Shown: one piece after another, positions 40,873 through 50,418 of the stretch
How positions within the stretch are numbered: the stretch's first letter is position 1
Layout: each line of letters opens with the position of its first letter
Assembly: GCF_000336715.1 (NCBI RefSeq)
Contig: NZ_AOMF01000174.1
Location: 220,825-284,824, forward strand
Origin: Halococcus thailandensis JCM 13552
GTDB taxonomy: Archaea > Halobacteriota > Halobacteria > Halobacteriales > Halococcaceae
Reading direction: 5' to 3'
DNA length: 64,000 nt
Translations under genes and position numbers: made by a program
Notes under the pieces: generated by a model
What the model saw: only the letters and a program-made list of their open reading frames with translations
What the model was told of the DNA's origin: nothing
The model's database searches: none

Positions 40873-43245
40873 TTACTGGTTCGGCCGCTCGTGACCGTCC
40901 CAGAACCGTTCGAGCTGTGAGTCGAGAAACATCGGGGTCATCGTTCGCCACTCGTCGCGCTCGGCGGGCGGGAGATACTCGTGAACCGATCGGGGTGCAT
41001 CCGGCGTGTAGCGTTCGTCGACGAGCGCGCGCACCCCGACCTCCTCGGGCCCTCTGATCACCCGGCCGATGGCCTGTCGCGCGCGGCGCACGGCGGGCAC
41101 CGTGAGCGCGTACTCGAAGGCGTGCTCGTCGCCGAAGGCCGAACCATAGGCCCGCCGCACGGCCCGGATCCGCGGTGAGGCCACGTTGACGAGCGGGACG
41201 CCGACGACCGCACACGCGCTCAGTTTTTCGCCATCGTAATCGACACCCTCGGTGAGCGTGCCGCGCGTGGAGGTGACGAGGACCTTGCCGTCGTCGGCGA
41301 AGAACTCCTGCTTGAGTTCCTCGGTGGCCTCGTCGCTCGATGGCTCGTCGAGGAGCACCGGTTTCGCCACCGCGTCGGCGAGGCGGTCGTGCGCCCACGC
41401 GGCCTCGCGGTAGCTCGGCATGCAGACCAGGACGTTGCCCGGACTGCGGGCGAGCTCCCGAAGCGCGTAGGCGTAGGTCTCCCGAACCTCGCTTTCCTCG
41501 CCGGGTGGCCCGCGATTGCGCGCGGTGAAGGCCGGTGCGTCGACGATCCAGCTCGCACGATTCGTTTCGGGATAGGCGAGATCGTAGGTTCGCGTGGCGA
41601 TCGGGCGCTCGCGGTCGTCGCTCTCGTCGTCCGCGGTCTCGATGAGGCGATCAAGACCGATGCACTCGCGCAGGACGTCCATCGGTTCGAGCGTCGCGCT
41701 CATCAGCACGCCGCCGCCGAGATCCGAAAACCGCTCGCGGAGATCCTCGGCGGGCAGGCAGTCGTAGCAGACCAGTCCAGCGGTGTAGTGACGCTCCCAG
41801 CCCTCGACGCGCTCGCGGTCGGTCCGCGAGAGCGTGATCTCTCGGAAGTAGCTCGCGTGATCGCGCGTCCACCAGCGAGTCACGATGCGGCCGACGTCGC
41901 CACAGACCGTCGAGCGCTGGGGATCGAGCGAATCGAGCGCGTCCGCGGCGGCCGCGCCGATGGTGTGGAGCGATTTGCAGAACCCGGCCGAATACTGCTC
42001 GTTCGCCCACTCCGAGAACGCGTCGGTCTCGTCCGTCTCGGGATCGCGCAGCGGGATCTCGACGTTTTCGGGTAGTCGTCCTCCTTCGGCCGCGCGGTCG
42101 AGATCACCGTATTCGTCCGCGAGATAGCGTTCGACGCGGCGATCGAGCCAGTCGATGGCGTCGTCGAAGAACTCGCTGGCCCGCTGAAGCTCGTCGGTGC
42201 CGACCTCGTAGCTGGCGAGCTGCGTGGCGATCTCCTCGCGGTGCTCGCGCGACTGGCCCGCGAGCGTGCTGAGATGGGAGACATCGTTTCGCGCGCGCCG
42301 GAGCGACTGGATCCCGATTCGATCGCTCAGGAGATCACGCACCCGTCCCTCCAGTCGATGAGCCTCGTCGACGATGACGAACGTCCGATCGTCGACCACG
42401 CCGTCGGTGAGCGCGCGCGTTCGCGGGTCGAACAGGTGGTTGTAGTTGCCGACCACCACGTCGGCGTCGTCGAGCAGCGTTCCCATCGCACGATGTGGGC
42501 AGGTTCCCCTGGGGACCGCACCGGCGAGCAGTTCGTCGGTGGTGACGACGTGATTTTCGTCGTCGTCGAAGGCCACGGGAACGGATTTGTCGCGGGCGTA
42601 CCAGTCGGCCTCGAACGGGCAGTAGGGCTGGTCGCTCTCACTGAGCGAGTCCGGTGCGGTCGGCCGTGCGGTCGGATAGGGGGCCGTCTGGCCGGCCGTC
42701 GAGAGGTTGTCGTCGAGCGTGCGCCACGAATCGGCGTCGGTGCGGGCTTCGGCAACGAGTTCGCCCGCGCGGGCGCTGTCCCACCAGACGTCACCGCCGC
42801 CGTCGTGGGCGACCAGGCCAGCGGTGTTCTCCCGGAGGTCCTCGCAGGCGTCCTGAGTGCCCCGATCGAGCGCTCCCGCGCGCTCGTACGGGCAGAGAGT
42901 GGGTTTGCCGACGAGTGCGAGCCCGGAGAGGGGATCGTCGAGCCCGGCGTTGATCGTCCGCAGATCGTCGATGAACTGCCGGCGCTGCTGTTTGACCGGC
43001 GTCACGACCAGCACGTTGTCGTACCGGTCGGTCTCACGGAGCAGGGTTCCGGCGGCGGTGAGCGCGGCCATCGTCTTGCCCGTTCCGCAGGCCCCCTCCA
43101 TGACGAGATAGCCGCCTTCAGCACCCGTCTCGATGGCCGTCTCGATGGCGTCGGCCTGGCCATCGTAGGGCTGCTCGTAGCCGAAGCGCGCCCGCCATGA
43201 CGGCTCGTCGCTCCCGTGGGTGGCGGCGGATTTCTCACCGCTCAT
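40873..43245 (-). CDS. XPD/Rad3/DinG-type superfamily 2 DNA helicase
   Basis: A 790-aa helicase. Motif I is EGACGTGKTMAALTAAGTLL (about 50-69), motif II FVIVDEAHRLEGR, motif III LMSATLEP, and the C-terminal motifs TSTRGTLTEGVDYDGEKLSA and RQAIGRVIRGPEEVG. Four cysteines spread between motifs I and II (KPTLCPYERA, QDACED, QPYCPFEADW, RGTCPHRAM) fit the XPD iron-sulfur domain. It probably acts in nucleotide excision or recombination repair. It is longer than Sulfolobus XPD because of inserts around 150-200 and 350-430. Divergent from the exported nuclease; CCCTATAAC about 32 nt upstream may be its promoter. Confidence 0.9.
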   Translation of the reverse strand: MSGEKSAATHGSDEPSWRARFGYEQPYDGQADAIETAIETGAEGGYLVMEGACGTGKTMAALTAAGTLLRETDRYDNVLVVTPVKQQRRQFIDDLRTINAGLDDPLSGLALVGKPTLCPYERAGALDRGTQDACEDLRENTAGLVAHDGGGDVWWDSARAGELVAEARTDADSWRTLDDNLSTAGQTAPYPTARPTAPDSLSESDQPYCPFEADWYARDKSVPVAFDDDENHVVTTDELLAGAVPRGTCPHRAMGTLLDDADVVVGNYNHLFDPRTRALTDGVVDDRTFVIVDEAHRLEGRVRDLLSDRIGIQSLRRARNDVSHLSTLAGQSREHREEIATQLASYEVGTDELQRASEFFDDAIDWLDRRVERYLADEYGDLDRAAEGGRLPENVEIPLRDPETDETDAFSEWANEQYSAGFCKSLHTIGAAAADALDSLDPQRSTVCGDVGRIVTRWWTRDHASYFREITLSRTDRERVEGWERHYTAGLVCYDCLPAEDLRERFSDLGGGVLMSATLEPMDVLRECIGLDRLIETADDESDDRERPIATRTYDLAYPETNRASWIVDAPAFTARNRGPPGEESEVRETYAYALRELARSPGNVLVCMPSYREAAWAHDRLADAVAKPVLLDEPSSDEATEELKQEFFADDGKVLVTSTRGTLTEGVDYDGEKLSACAVVGVPLVNVASPRIRAVRRAYGSAFGDEHAFEYALTVPAVRRARQAIGRVIRGPEEVGVRALVDERYTPDAPRSVHEYLPPAERDEWRTMTPMFLDSQLERFWDGHERPNQ

Positions 43246-43462
43246 CGGTCATATGCGAGGGTCGTGCGCCATTCGTTATAGGGCTTCGCTCGTGGCCGGC
43301 AGCATCGTGGCTCGACGATGCGATTGCCGACATCTCGGCAGGCGATTACAACGATTTAAACATCCGTCCGCTGCTGGCTATCGGCCAGAAATCGTTGCCG
43401 AAAATAGTTGTATTTTTACCATCTTTGGTAGGTTTTTTGTGGCACGGGCACGATCCACACTC

Positions 43463-44848
43463 ATGCGACCGACTGTCACACGACGTGATTTCCTCGCGAT
43501 CGCCGGCACAGTCGCCATCGGGACTGGAACCGTCAGTGCGGACGGCGGGGACGACGAACCGGTCACGTTCGCGACCTACAACGTCGTCGACCTCCGCACC
43601 GAGCAGGTGCAGTCGTCGGGCGACGAACAGGCCGCCGCCGCAGCACGCGTCATCCAGGAGATCCGTCCGGACGTACTGGTGCTCAACGAGCTGACCAACA
43701 ATCGTCAGGCGAGTCGGGTCAAGGACGTCCCATCGTCGCCCTCGAACGCCCGCGCGTTCGTCGAGAACTACCTCAGCGTTCCTCAGCGCTCCGATCTCCG
43801 GGGGATCGAGTATCCACAGACGGTCATGCCGACGACGAACACGGGCGTCGCCAGCGGGCTCGATCTCGACAACAACGGTACGGTCGACGAGACGTCCGGC
43901 GATCGAACCTACGGCAACGACGCCTACGGGTTCGGGGAGTTCCCCGGCAAATACGGTCTGGCGATCCTCAGTCGATTTCCCATCCGTCGGGACGCGATCC
44001 GAACGTTCCGAAAATTCCTCTGGCAGGACATGCCGGACAACCTGCTCCCGCGCGATCCGAGCACGAACAACTACCTCTCGGACGCCGAGGCCGAGGAGTT
44101 CCGTCTCTCCTCGAAGACACACATCGACGTCCCGATCGAGATCGGCGACGAGGTCGTCCACGCCCTCGCCGCCCACCCGACACCGCCCGTCTTCGACGGC
44201 AACGGGAACTTCAACGGCAAGCGCAATCACGACGAGATCCGTCTGCTGGCCGATTACGCCGCCGGTGCCGACTACATCTACGACGACAGCGGACGGCAGG
44301 GCGGTCTCGAAGATGATTCGTACGTGCTGATGGGCGACATGAACGCCGCACCCGGTGAGGCAGAGACTCTCAACGCTGCCACGGAGTATTTCGTCGAGAA
44401 CGACGGGTTCGTCGCCACGCCGTTCCCGACGAGCCCCGGCGGCGCGGCGAAGAACGAACCGCGCTCGCGCTTCTGGACCGCCGAGTTCGGTTCTCAGGTC
44501 GACTACGTGCTCCCGTCACCCGATCTCGGTCGTGGCCGGACGTCGGTCGTCTGGCCGAGCGCGGCGACGACCGAGCGGGGATTGCTCGACGCCGTTCGTA
44601 CCGCCTCGGATCACCGACTCGTCTGGGCGAACGTCCCGATCGAGCGCGAGGAGGTGGACGACGACCCCGAGCGGGACGATGGTGATGGCGAAAACGAAGA
44701 TGGCGACGATACCGACGATGGCGATGAGGATGACGAAGACGATCGCGAGGACGAAGAACGCGAAGAAGATGAAGAGGAGGCTGGAGATGAGAGGGAAGAC
44801 GAGAAAGACGATGGAGCTGAGGAGGACGGATCGGACAGCGACGATTGA
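43463..44848 (+). CDS. Tat-exported endonuclease/exonuclease/phosphatase-family protein with acidic tail
   Basis: A 461-aa protein. The Tat signal VTRRDFLAIAGTVAIGTGTV is followed by an EEP (DNase I/synaptojanin-like) domain: VTFATYNVVDLRT, PDVLVLNELTNN, KYGLAILSRFPI, VLMGDMNAAPGEAETL and the C-terminal ASDHRLVW with the catalytic His. The last 60 or so residues are nearly all Asp and Glu (codons 44650-44848), a low-complexity tail that may bind cations or keep the protein soluble. The substrate (DNA, RNA, phospholipid or nucleotides) is unknown. An A/T-rich stretch at 43411-43420 (TATTTTTACC) suggests a short 5' UTR. Confidence 0.85.
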   Translation: MRPTVTRRDFLAIAGTVAIGTGTVSADGGDDEPVTFATYNVVDLRTEQVQSSGDEQAAAAARVIQEIRPDVLVLNELTNNRQASRVKDVPSSPSNARAFVENYLSVPQRSDLRGIEYPQTVMPTTNTGVASGLDLDNNGTVDETSGDRTYGNDAYGFGEFPGKYGLAILSRFPIRRDAIRTFRKFLWQDMPDNLLPRDPSTNNYLSDAEAEEFRLSSKTHIDVPIEIGDEVVHALAAHPTPPVFDGNGNFNGKRNHDEIRLLADYAAGADYIYDDSGRQGGLEDDSYVLMGDMNAAPGEAETLNAATEYFVENDGFVATPFPTSPGGAAKNEPRSRFWTAEFGSQVDYVLPSPDLGRGRTSVVWPSAATTERGLLDAVRTASDHRLVWANVPIEREEVDDDPERDDGDGENEDGDDTDDGDEDDEDDREDEEREEDEEEAGDEREDEKDDGAEEDGSDSDD

Positions 44849-44923
44849 GCTGCGACGGCACGACAGGCGGGAAAATCGATCGGCAGTTTTCGTCCGATAT
44901 CCGCATGACTCCCGAGCGAAAGT

Positions 44924-45565
44924 TCAGCCGAAGTTCTCGACTTTCGCGCGGTCGGGGTCGCCGCCGGCGGCCTGGAGCGCGTCGGTGGCGGCGTCGAGGA
45001 AGTCGGCGAAGCCGTAGACGAGCACCTGTTCGTCGGGCGTGCCCGCGAGCACGTCGGCGACGGCGTCGGTCATCGGTTCGTCGCCGTCGAGAACGGTGAC
45101 GACAGCGCCCGCCTCCTCGAGGGCCGTGAGGCGCTCGTCGTGGATGGGATCGTCGTCGCGGTAGACGACGGCGCTCTCCCCGCCGTCGGCGAGCGTGCGC
45201 TCGGCGATACCGATGGCGGGGCCGACGCCCGGCCCGCCGGCGAGGACGGTCGTGCGGGATTCGTCCTCGTAGTAGGCGTTGCCGAAGGGCCCGGCGACGA
45301 CGATCGTGTCGTCGGGTTCCATGGAAGCGAGTTTCGGACCGACGTCGCCATCGGGATCGACGGCGACGGTGATCTCGAATGCTTCCTCGACGCCCGGCGA
45401 GGAGAGCGTGTAGAACCGCGAGAGACGTTCGCCATCGACGTCGAGCGAGAGCTTGACGAACTGGCCCGGTCGGGCGTCGAACTCCGCCGGCGTTTCGAGA
45501 TCGAGCGCGATGGCGTCCGGGCCGACGTCCCGGACGGCGCGGATGCGAGTGCGTGTTGGCTCCAT
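44924..45565 (-). CDS. FAD/NAD(P)-binding oxidoreductase (ferredoxin reductase-type)
   Basis: A 213-aa protein of the FNR fold. The FAD-binding half has RPGQFVKLSLDVDGERLSRF then YTLSSPG, and the NAD half starts with TTVLAGGPGVGPAIGI. The C-terminus VLVYGFADFLDAATDAL then KVENFG is typical of the family. It resembles the electron-transfer subunits of dihydroorotate dehydrogenase but lacks their C-terminal iron-sulfur cysteines. It could shuttle electrons from NAD(P)H to an iron-sulfur or P450 partner. The ATG at 45565 is the natural start; it is divergent from korA. Confidence 0.85.
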   Translation of the reverse strand: MEPTRTRIRAVRDVGPDAIALDLETPAEFDARPGQFVKLSLDVDGERLSRFYTLSSPGVEEAFEITVAVDPDGDVGPKLASMEPDDTIVVAGPFGNAYYEDESRTTVLAGGPGVGPAIGIAERTLADGGESAVVYRDDDPIHDERLTALEEAGAVVTVLDGDEPMTDAVADVLAGTPDEQVLVYGFADFLDAATDALQAAGGDPDRAKVENFG

Positions 45566-45744
45566 GTCGGCACTCGGCGAGGCCCGGGCAAATGGACTTC
45601 GATTCGGCGAGCAACACGGCGCAAACACGTCGCATCCATGGGTTTGGCAGGTGCTGCGGGCCGTGGCGGAACTGTATCCGTCGAAAATGTTGATGGTCGT
45701 TCCGAAGCCTTTTCGTCCGCAGATGGCGTAGTCGGGGCCAGCAC

Positions 45745-47511
45745 ATGCCAGATGATTTGAACTGGGCCATCGGTGGGGAGGCCGGCGACGGCATCAATTC
45801 GACGGGGAAGATCTTCGCCCAAGCGCTCTCGCGTGCGGGCCGACAGGTCTTCACCTCGAAGGACTTCGCCTCGCGCATCCGCGGCGGCTACACCGCCTAC
45901 AAGGTCCGCAGTTCGACCGAACGCGTCGAGTCGGTCGTCGATAGACTCGACGTCCTCATCGCGCTCACACAGCGAACAGTGGAAGAAAACATGGACGAGC
46001 TCCACGAGGGCTCGGTCATCATCTACGACGGCGAGCGGACGATGATGGAGGACTTCGAAGCGCCCGAGGGGATGATCGATCTGCCCGTGCCGCTCAAATC
46101 GCTCGCCGAGGACGCCGGCGGGGCGATCATGCAGAACATCGTCGCGCTCGGGGCGGCCTGCGAGGTCGCGAACTTCCCGATCGACAACCTCGACGAGGCG
46201 CTCGAAAAACGGTTCGGCGACAAGGGCCAGTCGATCATCGACAACAACCAGGAGGCTGCCCGTCTCGGCGAGGAGTACGTACAAGAGGAGTACGACCGCG
46301 ACGAGTTCGGCTACGACATCGAGACCACCGACAACGACTACGTCCTCCTGAACGGCGACGAAGCCATCGGCATGGGCGCGATCGCCGCCGGCTGTCGGTT
46401 CTATTCGGGCTATCCGATCACCCCCGCGACGGACGTGATGGAGTATCTCAAGGGGCGACTGGAGCGCTACGGCGGCCACGTGATGCAGACCGAGGACGAA
46501 CTCTCGGCGATCAACATGGCCCTCGGCGCGGCACGGGCCGGTGCGCGGGCGATGACCGCCACCTCGGGCCCGGGGATCGACCTGATGGCCGAGACGTTCG
46601 GCCTCGTCGCCCAGAGCGAAACCCCCCTCGTGATCTGTGACGTGATGCGCTCGGGCCCCTCGACGGGGATGCCGACCAAGCAGGAACAGGGCGATCTCAA
46701 CATGACGCTGTTCGGCGGCCACGGCGAGATCCCGCGGTTCGTGGTCGCGCCGACGACGGTGTCCGAGTGTTTCCACAAGACGATCGAGGCGTTCAACTAC
46801 GCCGAGAAGTACCAGACACCCGTCTATCTGGTCTCGGATCTCGCGCTGGCGGTCACCGAGCAGACGTTCGCCCCCGAGGAGTTCGACATGGACGCCGTCG
46901 AGATCGACCGCGGCAAGCTCGTCGGCGAGGACGAGATCGACACGTGGCTCAACGACGCAGACCAGTTCCAGCCACACTTCCCCGCCGCCGACGGCATCAG
47001 CCCGCGAACGCTACCCGGGACGTCGGGCGGCGCACACATGACGACCGGTCTCGAACACGACGAACTCGGCCGACGCACCGAAGAACAGGAAGTGCGCATC
47101 GAGCAGGTCGACAAGCGAACCCAGAAGGTCGAGACGGCGAAGGAAGAGGAGGAGTGGGATTACCGCGAGTTCGGGGATCCCGACGCCGACACGCTCGTGC
47201 TCTCGTGGGGCTCGAACGAGGGCGCGATGCGCGAGGCGATCGGCTTCCTCGACGAAGCGGACGTCTCGATCCGGTTCATCTCGGTGCCGTATCTGTTCCC
47301 ACGGCCGGATCTCAGCGAGGAGATCGAGGCCGCCGACGACGTCATCGTCGTCGAGTGTAACGCGACGGGGCAGTTCGCCGACGTCATCGAACACGACACG
47401 CTTACACGACTGAAGCGGATAAACAAGTACAACGGCGTGCGGTTCAAGGCCGACGAACTGGCCGAGCGGATCACGGACGAACTCGACACGCCACAGGAGG
47501 TCCCCACATGA
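45745..47511 (+). CDS. korA: 2-oxoacid:ferredoxin oxidoreductase alpha subunit
   Basis: A 588-aa subunit of a CoA-acylating 2-oxoacid:ferredoxin oxidoreductase (2-oxoglutarate or pyruvate). The N-terminus (WAIGGEAGDGINSTGKIFAQ, to about 185) is a fused gamma domain. The following alpha part has GAIAAGCRFYSGYPITPATD, MQTEDELSAINMALGAARAG, TSGPGIDLMAETFG and TKQEQGDLNM. The C-terminal third closes with VIVVECNATGQFADVI. Halobacterial enzymes of this type are alpha2beta2 with one [4Fe-4S] per pair and use ferredoxin instead of NAD. Confidence 0.93.
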   Translation: MPDDLNWAIGGEAGDGINSTGKIFAQALSRAGRQVFTSKDFASRIRGGYTAYKVRSSTERVESVVDRLDVLIALTQRTVEENMDELHEGSVIIYDGERTMMEDFEAPEGMIDLPVPLKSLAEDAGGAIMQNIVALGAACEVANFPIDNLDEALEKRFGDKGQSIIDNNQEAARLGEEYVQEEYDRDEFGYDIETTDNDYVLLNGDEAIGMGAIAAGCRFYSGYPITPATDVMEYLKGRLERYGGHVMQTEDELSAINMALGAARAGARAMTATSGPGIDLMAETFGLVAQSETPLVICDVMRSGPSTGMPTKQEQGDLNMTLFGGHGEIPRFVVAPTTVSECFHKTIEAFNYAEKYQTPVYLVSDLALAVTEQTFAPEEFDMDAVEIDRGKLVGEDEIDTWLNDADQFQPHFPAADGISPRTLPGTSGGAHMTTGLEHDELGRRTEEQEVRIEQVDKRTQKVETAKEEEEWDYREFGDPDADTLVLSWGSNEGAMREAIGFLDEADVSIRFISVPYLFPRPDLSEEIEAADDVIVVECNATGQFADVIEHDTLTRLKRINKYNGVRFKADELAERITDELDTPQEVPT

Positions 47512-48368
47512 GCTCAGACGTCAGATTCACCGACTTCAAGTCCGACAAACAGCCGACGTGGTGTCCGGGCTGCGGCGACTTCGGCACCATGAACGGGATG
47601 ATGAAGGCGCTCGCCAACACGGGTAACGACCCCGACAACACCTTCATCGTCGCCGGCATCGGCTGCTCGGGCAAGATCGGCACGTACATGCACAGCTACG
47701 CGCTCCACGGCGTCCACGGACGCGCACTCCCCGTCGGCATCGGCGTCAAAAGCGCCAACCCCGACCTCGAAGTGATGGTCTCGGGCGGCGACGGCGACGG
47801 CTACTCGATCGGTGCGGGCCACTTCGTCCACGCCGCGCGGCGCAACATGGACATGACCTACGTCGTGATGGACAACCGCATCTACGGCCTCACCAAAGGT
47901 CAGTTCTCGCCCACCAGCCGCGAGGACTTCGAGACCTCGACCTCGCCGGACGGTCCGAAGCAGTCACCCGTCAACCCGCTCGCGCTCGCGCTCGCGGCCG
48001 ACGGCACGTTCATCGCCCAATCGTTCTCCTCGGACGCCCAGCGCCACGAGGAGATCGTCCAGCAGGCTGTCGAGCACGACGGCTTCGGCTTCGTCAACGT
48101 CTACAGCCCCTGCGTGACGTTCAACGACGTCGATACCTACGACTACTTCCGCGACACCATCGTCGATGTCGAGGACGAGGACCACGATCCGACCGATCGC
48201 GACGCCGCCCGCGAGAAGATCACCAACGACACCGAATACCAGGGCGTCATCTACCAGGACGAGGACTCGGTCCCCTACAACGAACGCCACGGCCTCGATT
48301 CGAACATGGCCGACATCCCCGACGGCGCTCCCGAGGACGCCACCGACCTCGTCCGCGAGTTCTACTAA
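47508..48368 (+). CDS. korB: 2-oxoacid:ferredoxin oxidoreductase beta subunit
   Basis: A 286-aa thiamine-diphosphate-binding subunit. Cluster cysteines are in PTWCPGCGDFG, GIGCSGKIG and VYSPCVTFND, and the ThDP motif is MVSGGDGDGYSIGAGHFVHA followed by YVVMDNRIYGLTKGQFSPTS. The last feature is the usual TKGQ loop. It overlaps korA by ATGA. The preferred 2-oxoacid cannot be read from sequence. A T-run at 48370-48377 follows the stop. Confidence 0.93.
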   Translation: MSSDVRFTDFKSDKQPTWCPGCGDFGTMNGMMKALANTGNDPDNTFIVAGIGCSGKIGTYMHSYALHGVHGRALPVGIGVKSANPDLEVMVSGGDGDGYSIGAGHFVHAARRNMDMTYVVMDNRIYGLTKGQFSPTSREDFETSTSPDGPKQSPVNPLALALAADGTFIAQSFSSDAQRHEEIVQQAVEHDGFGFVNVYSPCVTFNDVDTYDYFRDTIVDVEDEDHDPTDRDAAREKITNDTEYQGVIYQDEDSVPYNERHGLDSNMADIPDGAPEDATDLVREFY

Positions 48369-48370
48369 CG

Positions 48371-48378
48371 ACTTTTTT
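48371..48378 (+). terminator. Poly-T terminator of korAB
   Basis: GACTTTTTTAC follows the korB stop codon by only a few bases and fits an archaeal T-run terminator. Confidence 0.5.
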
Positions 48379-48675
48379 ACTTCGGGGTGTCGCGCGCTCG
48401 TTTCACTCGCGCGCTCAACCCCTCGCAAAAACCTCGACTAAAAACTCCCGTTCACTCGCGCTTCGCGCTCGTTCACGGTGAACCGCGCTCACTACGTTCG
48501 CGCGGATATTGATTCACCACGGCACCGCACCTCAACCGCACAGCACCGCATCCGCCGAAGCCCTCCTCGCTCACTCCGTTCGCTCGTTCGCCCTTCGTCC
48601 ACCAGGACAACTATCCGCCGCGGCCGCAACCGCACCGCCACAGCGACCGCGCCGCTGCCGCGTGGCGGTCGCAGA
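48379..48675. repeat. Intergenic repeat-rich region after korAB (copy D-like)
   Basis: About 300 nt with no supportable gene. It is built of short palindromic words also seen in the other dispersed elements: CGCGCGCTCG, TTCACTCGCGCGCTC, CGCTTCGCGCTCGTTCACG, GCGCTCACTACGTTCGCGC, and CAACCGCACAGCACCGCATC. The similarity to copies A-C is in word content (ACCGCACAG, CTCGCTCACTCCGTTCGCTC) rather than a continuous alignment. Confidence 0.5.
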
Positions 48676-49611
48676 TCACTCGCCGAGTTCGTCGCGGAGA
48701 TAGGCCGCGATCTCGTCGATACCGTCGTACGCGCGGTCGACGATCCCCTCCATGTTGAGGAATCCGTGAATCATCGACTCGTAGTTCGTGTGCTCGACAG
48801 CGACGCCGGCTTCCCGAAGTCGGTCGGCGTAGGCGATCCCCTCGTCGCGCAGCGGATCGAACCCGTTGGTCATGACGAAGGCCGACGGGAGGTCGGTGAG
48901 ATCGCGTGCCGCGAGCGGGAAGGCGAGCGGATTGTGTGCGTCGAGTTCGTTCTCGATGTACTGATCCAGAAACCACAGCAGGTCCTCGGCGGTGAGGAAG
49001 TAGCCCGAGGCGTTCTCCGCGCGCGAATCCATCGGCTCGAGATACGTCGTCGCCGGGTACAGCAGGATCTGTCCGTCGATATCGGGCATCCCGCGCTCGC
49101 GGGCCAGTAGCGAGACCGTCGCCGAGAGGTTCCCGCCGGCACTGTCGCCCGCGACCGCCAGCCGATCGCCGTCGCCCGAAAACCGCTCGGCGTTGCTCGC
49201 GAGCCAGTTCGTCGCCGCGTAGGCGTCTTCCAGCGCCGCCGGCCACGGATGCTCCGGCGCGAGCCGGTAGTCGACCGACACCACCAGACAGTCGCTGCGC
49301 TTGGCCAGCAATCGACAGAGGTTGTCGTAGCCGTCCAGACTCCCGAGCACGAACCCCCCTCCGTGGAAGAAGGCCACCGTCGGAAACGGTCCTTCGCCAG
49401 CGGGCACGTACGCCCGTGCCGGCAGCTCGCGCCCGTCGGCCGGAATCGTGACGTCGGCGACTCGCCCTACGTCCACGGGATCGTCACCCGCGAGTTCCAG
49501 CATTCGATCGAGCTGCTGGCGCGATTCGGCGACGTCGCCCGACAGCGAGATGTCGTACTCGTTCAGGAGATCGAGCAGCTGTGCGACCTGTGGATCGAGT
49601 TCACCCTTCAT
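48676..49611 (-). CDS. Alpha/beta hydrolase, acetyl-esterase (HSL) family
   Basis: A 311-aa carboxylesterase. The oxyanion motif HGGG is in AFFHGGGFVLGS, and the catalytic Ser is in VAGDSAGGNLSATV. The His lies in the C-terminal MIHGFLNMEG, and the Asp in the segment TNGFDPLRDEG. It belongs to the hormone-sensitive-lipase family and probably cleaves short-chain esters in the cytoplasm. An ATG 12 nt upstream (49623) is also possible. It overlaps the end of the preceding lipoprotein gene by a few bases, so the two may be cotranscribed. Confidence 0.88.
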   Translation of the reverse strand: MKGELDPQVAQLLDLLNEYDISLSGDVAESRQQLDRMLELAGDDPVDVGRVADVTIPADGRELPARAYVPAGEGPFPTVAFFHGGGFVLGSLDGYDNLCRLLAKRSDCLVVSVDYRLAPEHPWPAALEDAYAATNWLASNAERFSGDGDRLAVAGDSAGGNLSATVSLLARERGMPDIDGQILLYPATTYLEPMDSRAENASGYFLTAEDLLWFLDQYIENELDAHNPLAFPLAARDLTDLPSAFVMTNGFDPLRDEGIAYADRLREAGVAVEHTNYESMIHGFLNMEGIVDRAYDGIDEIAAYLRDELGE

Positions 49612-50215
49612 GCTGTTTCCCATATTCGACGCCTTCGACTAACCGTTTCGTCGCATCGGCGGCATCGATCGACTGCGGATTGACGCCGACGGCGACCACC
49701 GCATCACCGCCGTTCTGGACGACTGCGACGTGGACGTACACCGGTGTCGTCCCGTTGGCGGAGCGGTTGGTCGTCGCGTACGTCACCAGTTCCGTCGGCT
49801 GGCCGACCAGCGTGACGTTCTGGCGGTTTTCGACCGTCAGCGCGCTCGTGTTGTTCACTTCGCCGAGCATCCGGCCCACGTCGCGGCGCTCGGACGGCTT
49901 CGCGAACGGGTTTATCGGCGTTCCGTTCGCCTCGGGGCTCGGCGTACTGAAGACGGCGAATCGCCCCGCGTGATCGCCGTGTGCGTACGTCTCGATGTGG
50001 TTTTTCACACCGACTGTACGGTCCTCGCCGTCGATCCCGACCGTCTCGTTGAGCGCGATCGTGGCGCTGTCGTCGAGCGCGTAGCCCGTCCGATCGAGGG
50101 TGTCGTTCCCGACCGCAACGGGGTTCGCCTCGGCGGTGAGCTGACCACCGGGGAGCGTACAGCCGCTCACCACGACGAGAACGACCAGCGCGAGCGCGAG
50201 ACGGAGACGGCGCAT
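49601..50215 (-). CDS. Haloarchaeal lipoprotein, DUF6517-like
   Basis: A 204-aa protein with a Sec-type signal MRRLRLALALVVLVVVSGCT ending in a lipobox-like SGC. The mature part (PVAVGNDTLDRTGYALDDSA, VKNHIETYAHG, VYVHVAVVQNGGDAVVAV) resembles a family of secreted haloarchaeal proteins of unknown function often annotated DUF6517. It has several N-glycosylation sequons. The ATG at 50215 is preferred to 50254. Its role is unknown. Confidence 0.7.
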   Translation of the reverse strand: MRRLRLALALVVLVVVSGCTLPGGQLTAEANPVAVGNDTLDRTGYALDDSATIALNETVGIDGEDRTVGVKNHIETYAHGDHAGRFAVFSTPSPEANGTPINPFAKPSERRDVGRMLGEVNNTSALTVENRQNVTLVGQPTELVTYATTNRSANGTTPVYVHVAVVQNGGDAVVAVGVNPQSIDAADATKRLVEGVEYGKQHEG

Positions 50216-50318
50216 GGGCCCGAGAGAGTCTTGAGGAATAAGACGGTTACCCACGGTATTCCCGGTCTACTATATCTCGGAGAGAAGATAGCTCATCCGA
50301 GGGAGAGAAGAGATCGTC

Positions 50319-50332
50319 CGACGATATCGTCG
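50319..50332. promoter_or_regulatory. 14-bp palindrome between lipoprotein and P450 genes
   Basis: CGACGATATCGTCG is a perfect palindrome in the 203-nt divergent region, about 87 nt before the P450 ATG and about 104 nt before the lipoprotein ATG. It could bind a dimeric regulator shared by both promoters. A TATA-like TTCAAG at 50390-50395 (25 nt before the P450 start) is separate. Confidence 0.3.
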
Positions 50333-50418
50333 AACGGGCGACCGTTCGCTACCGATACGAAAGTGCCGATTTCCCGTCAATTCCGCCCGTTCAAGTGGTT
50401 TTGGCCCCTGTTTTCGGT

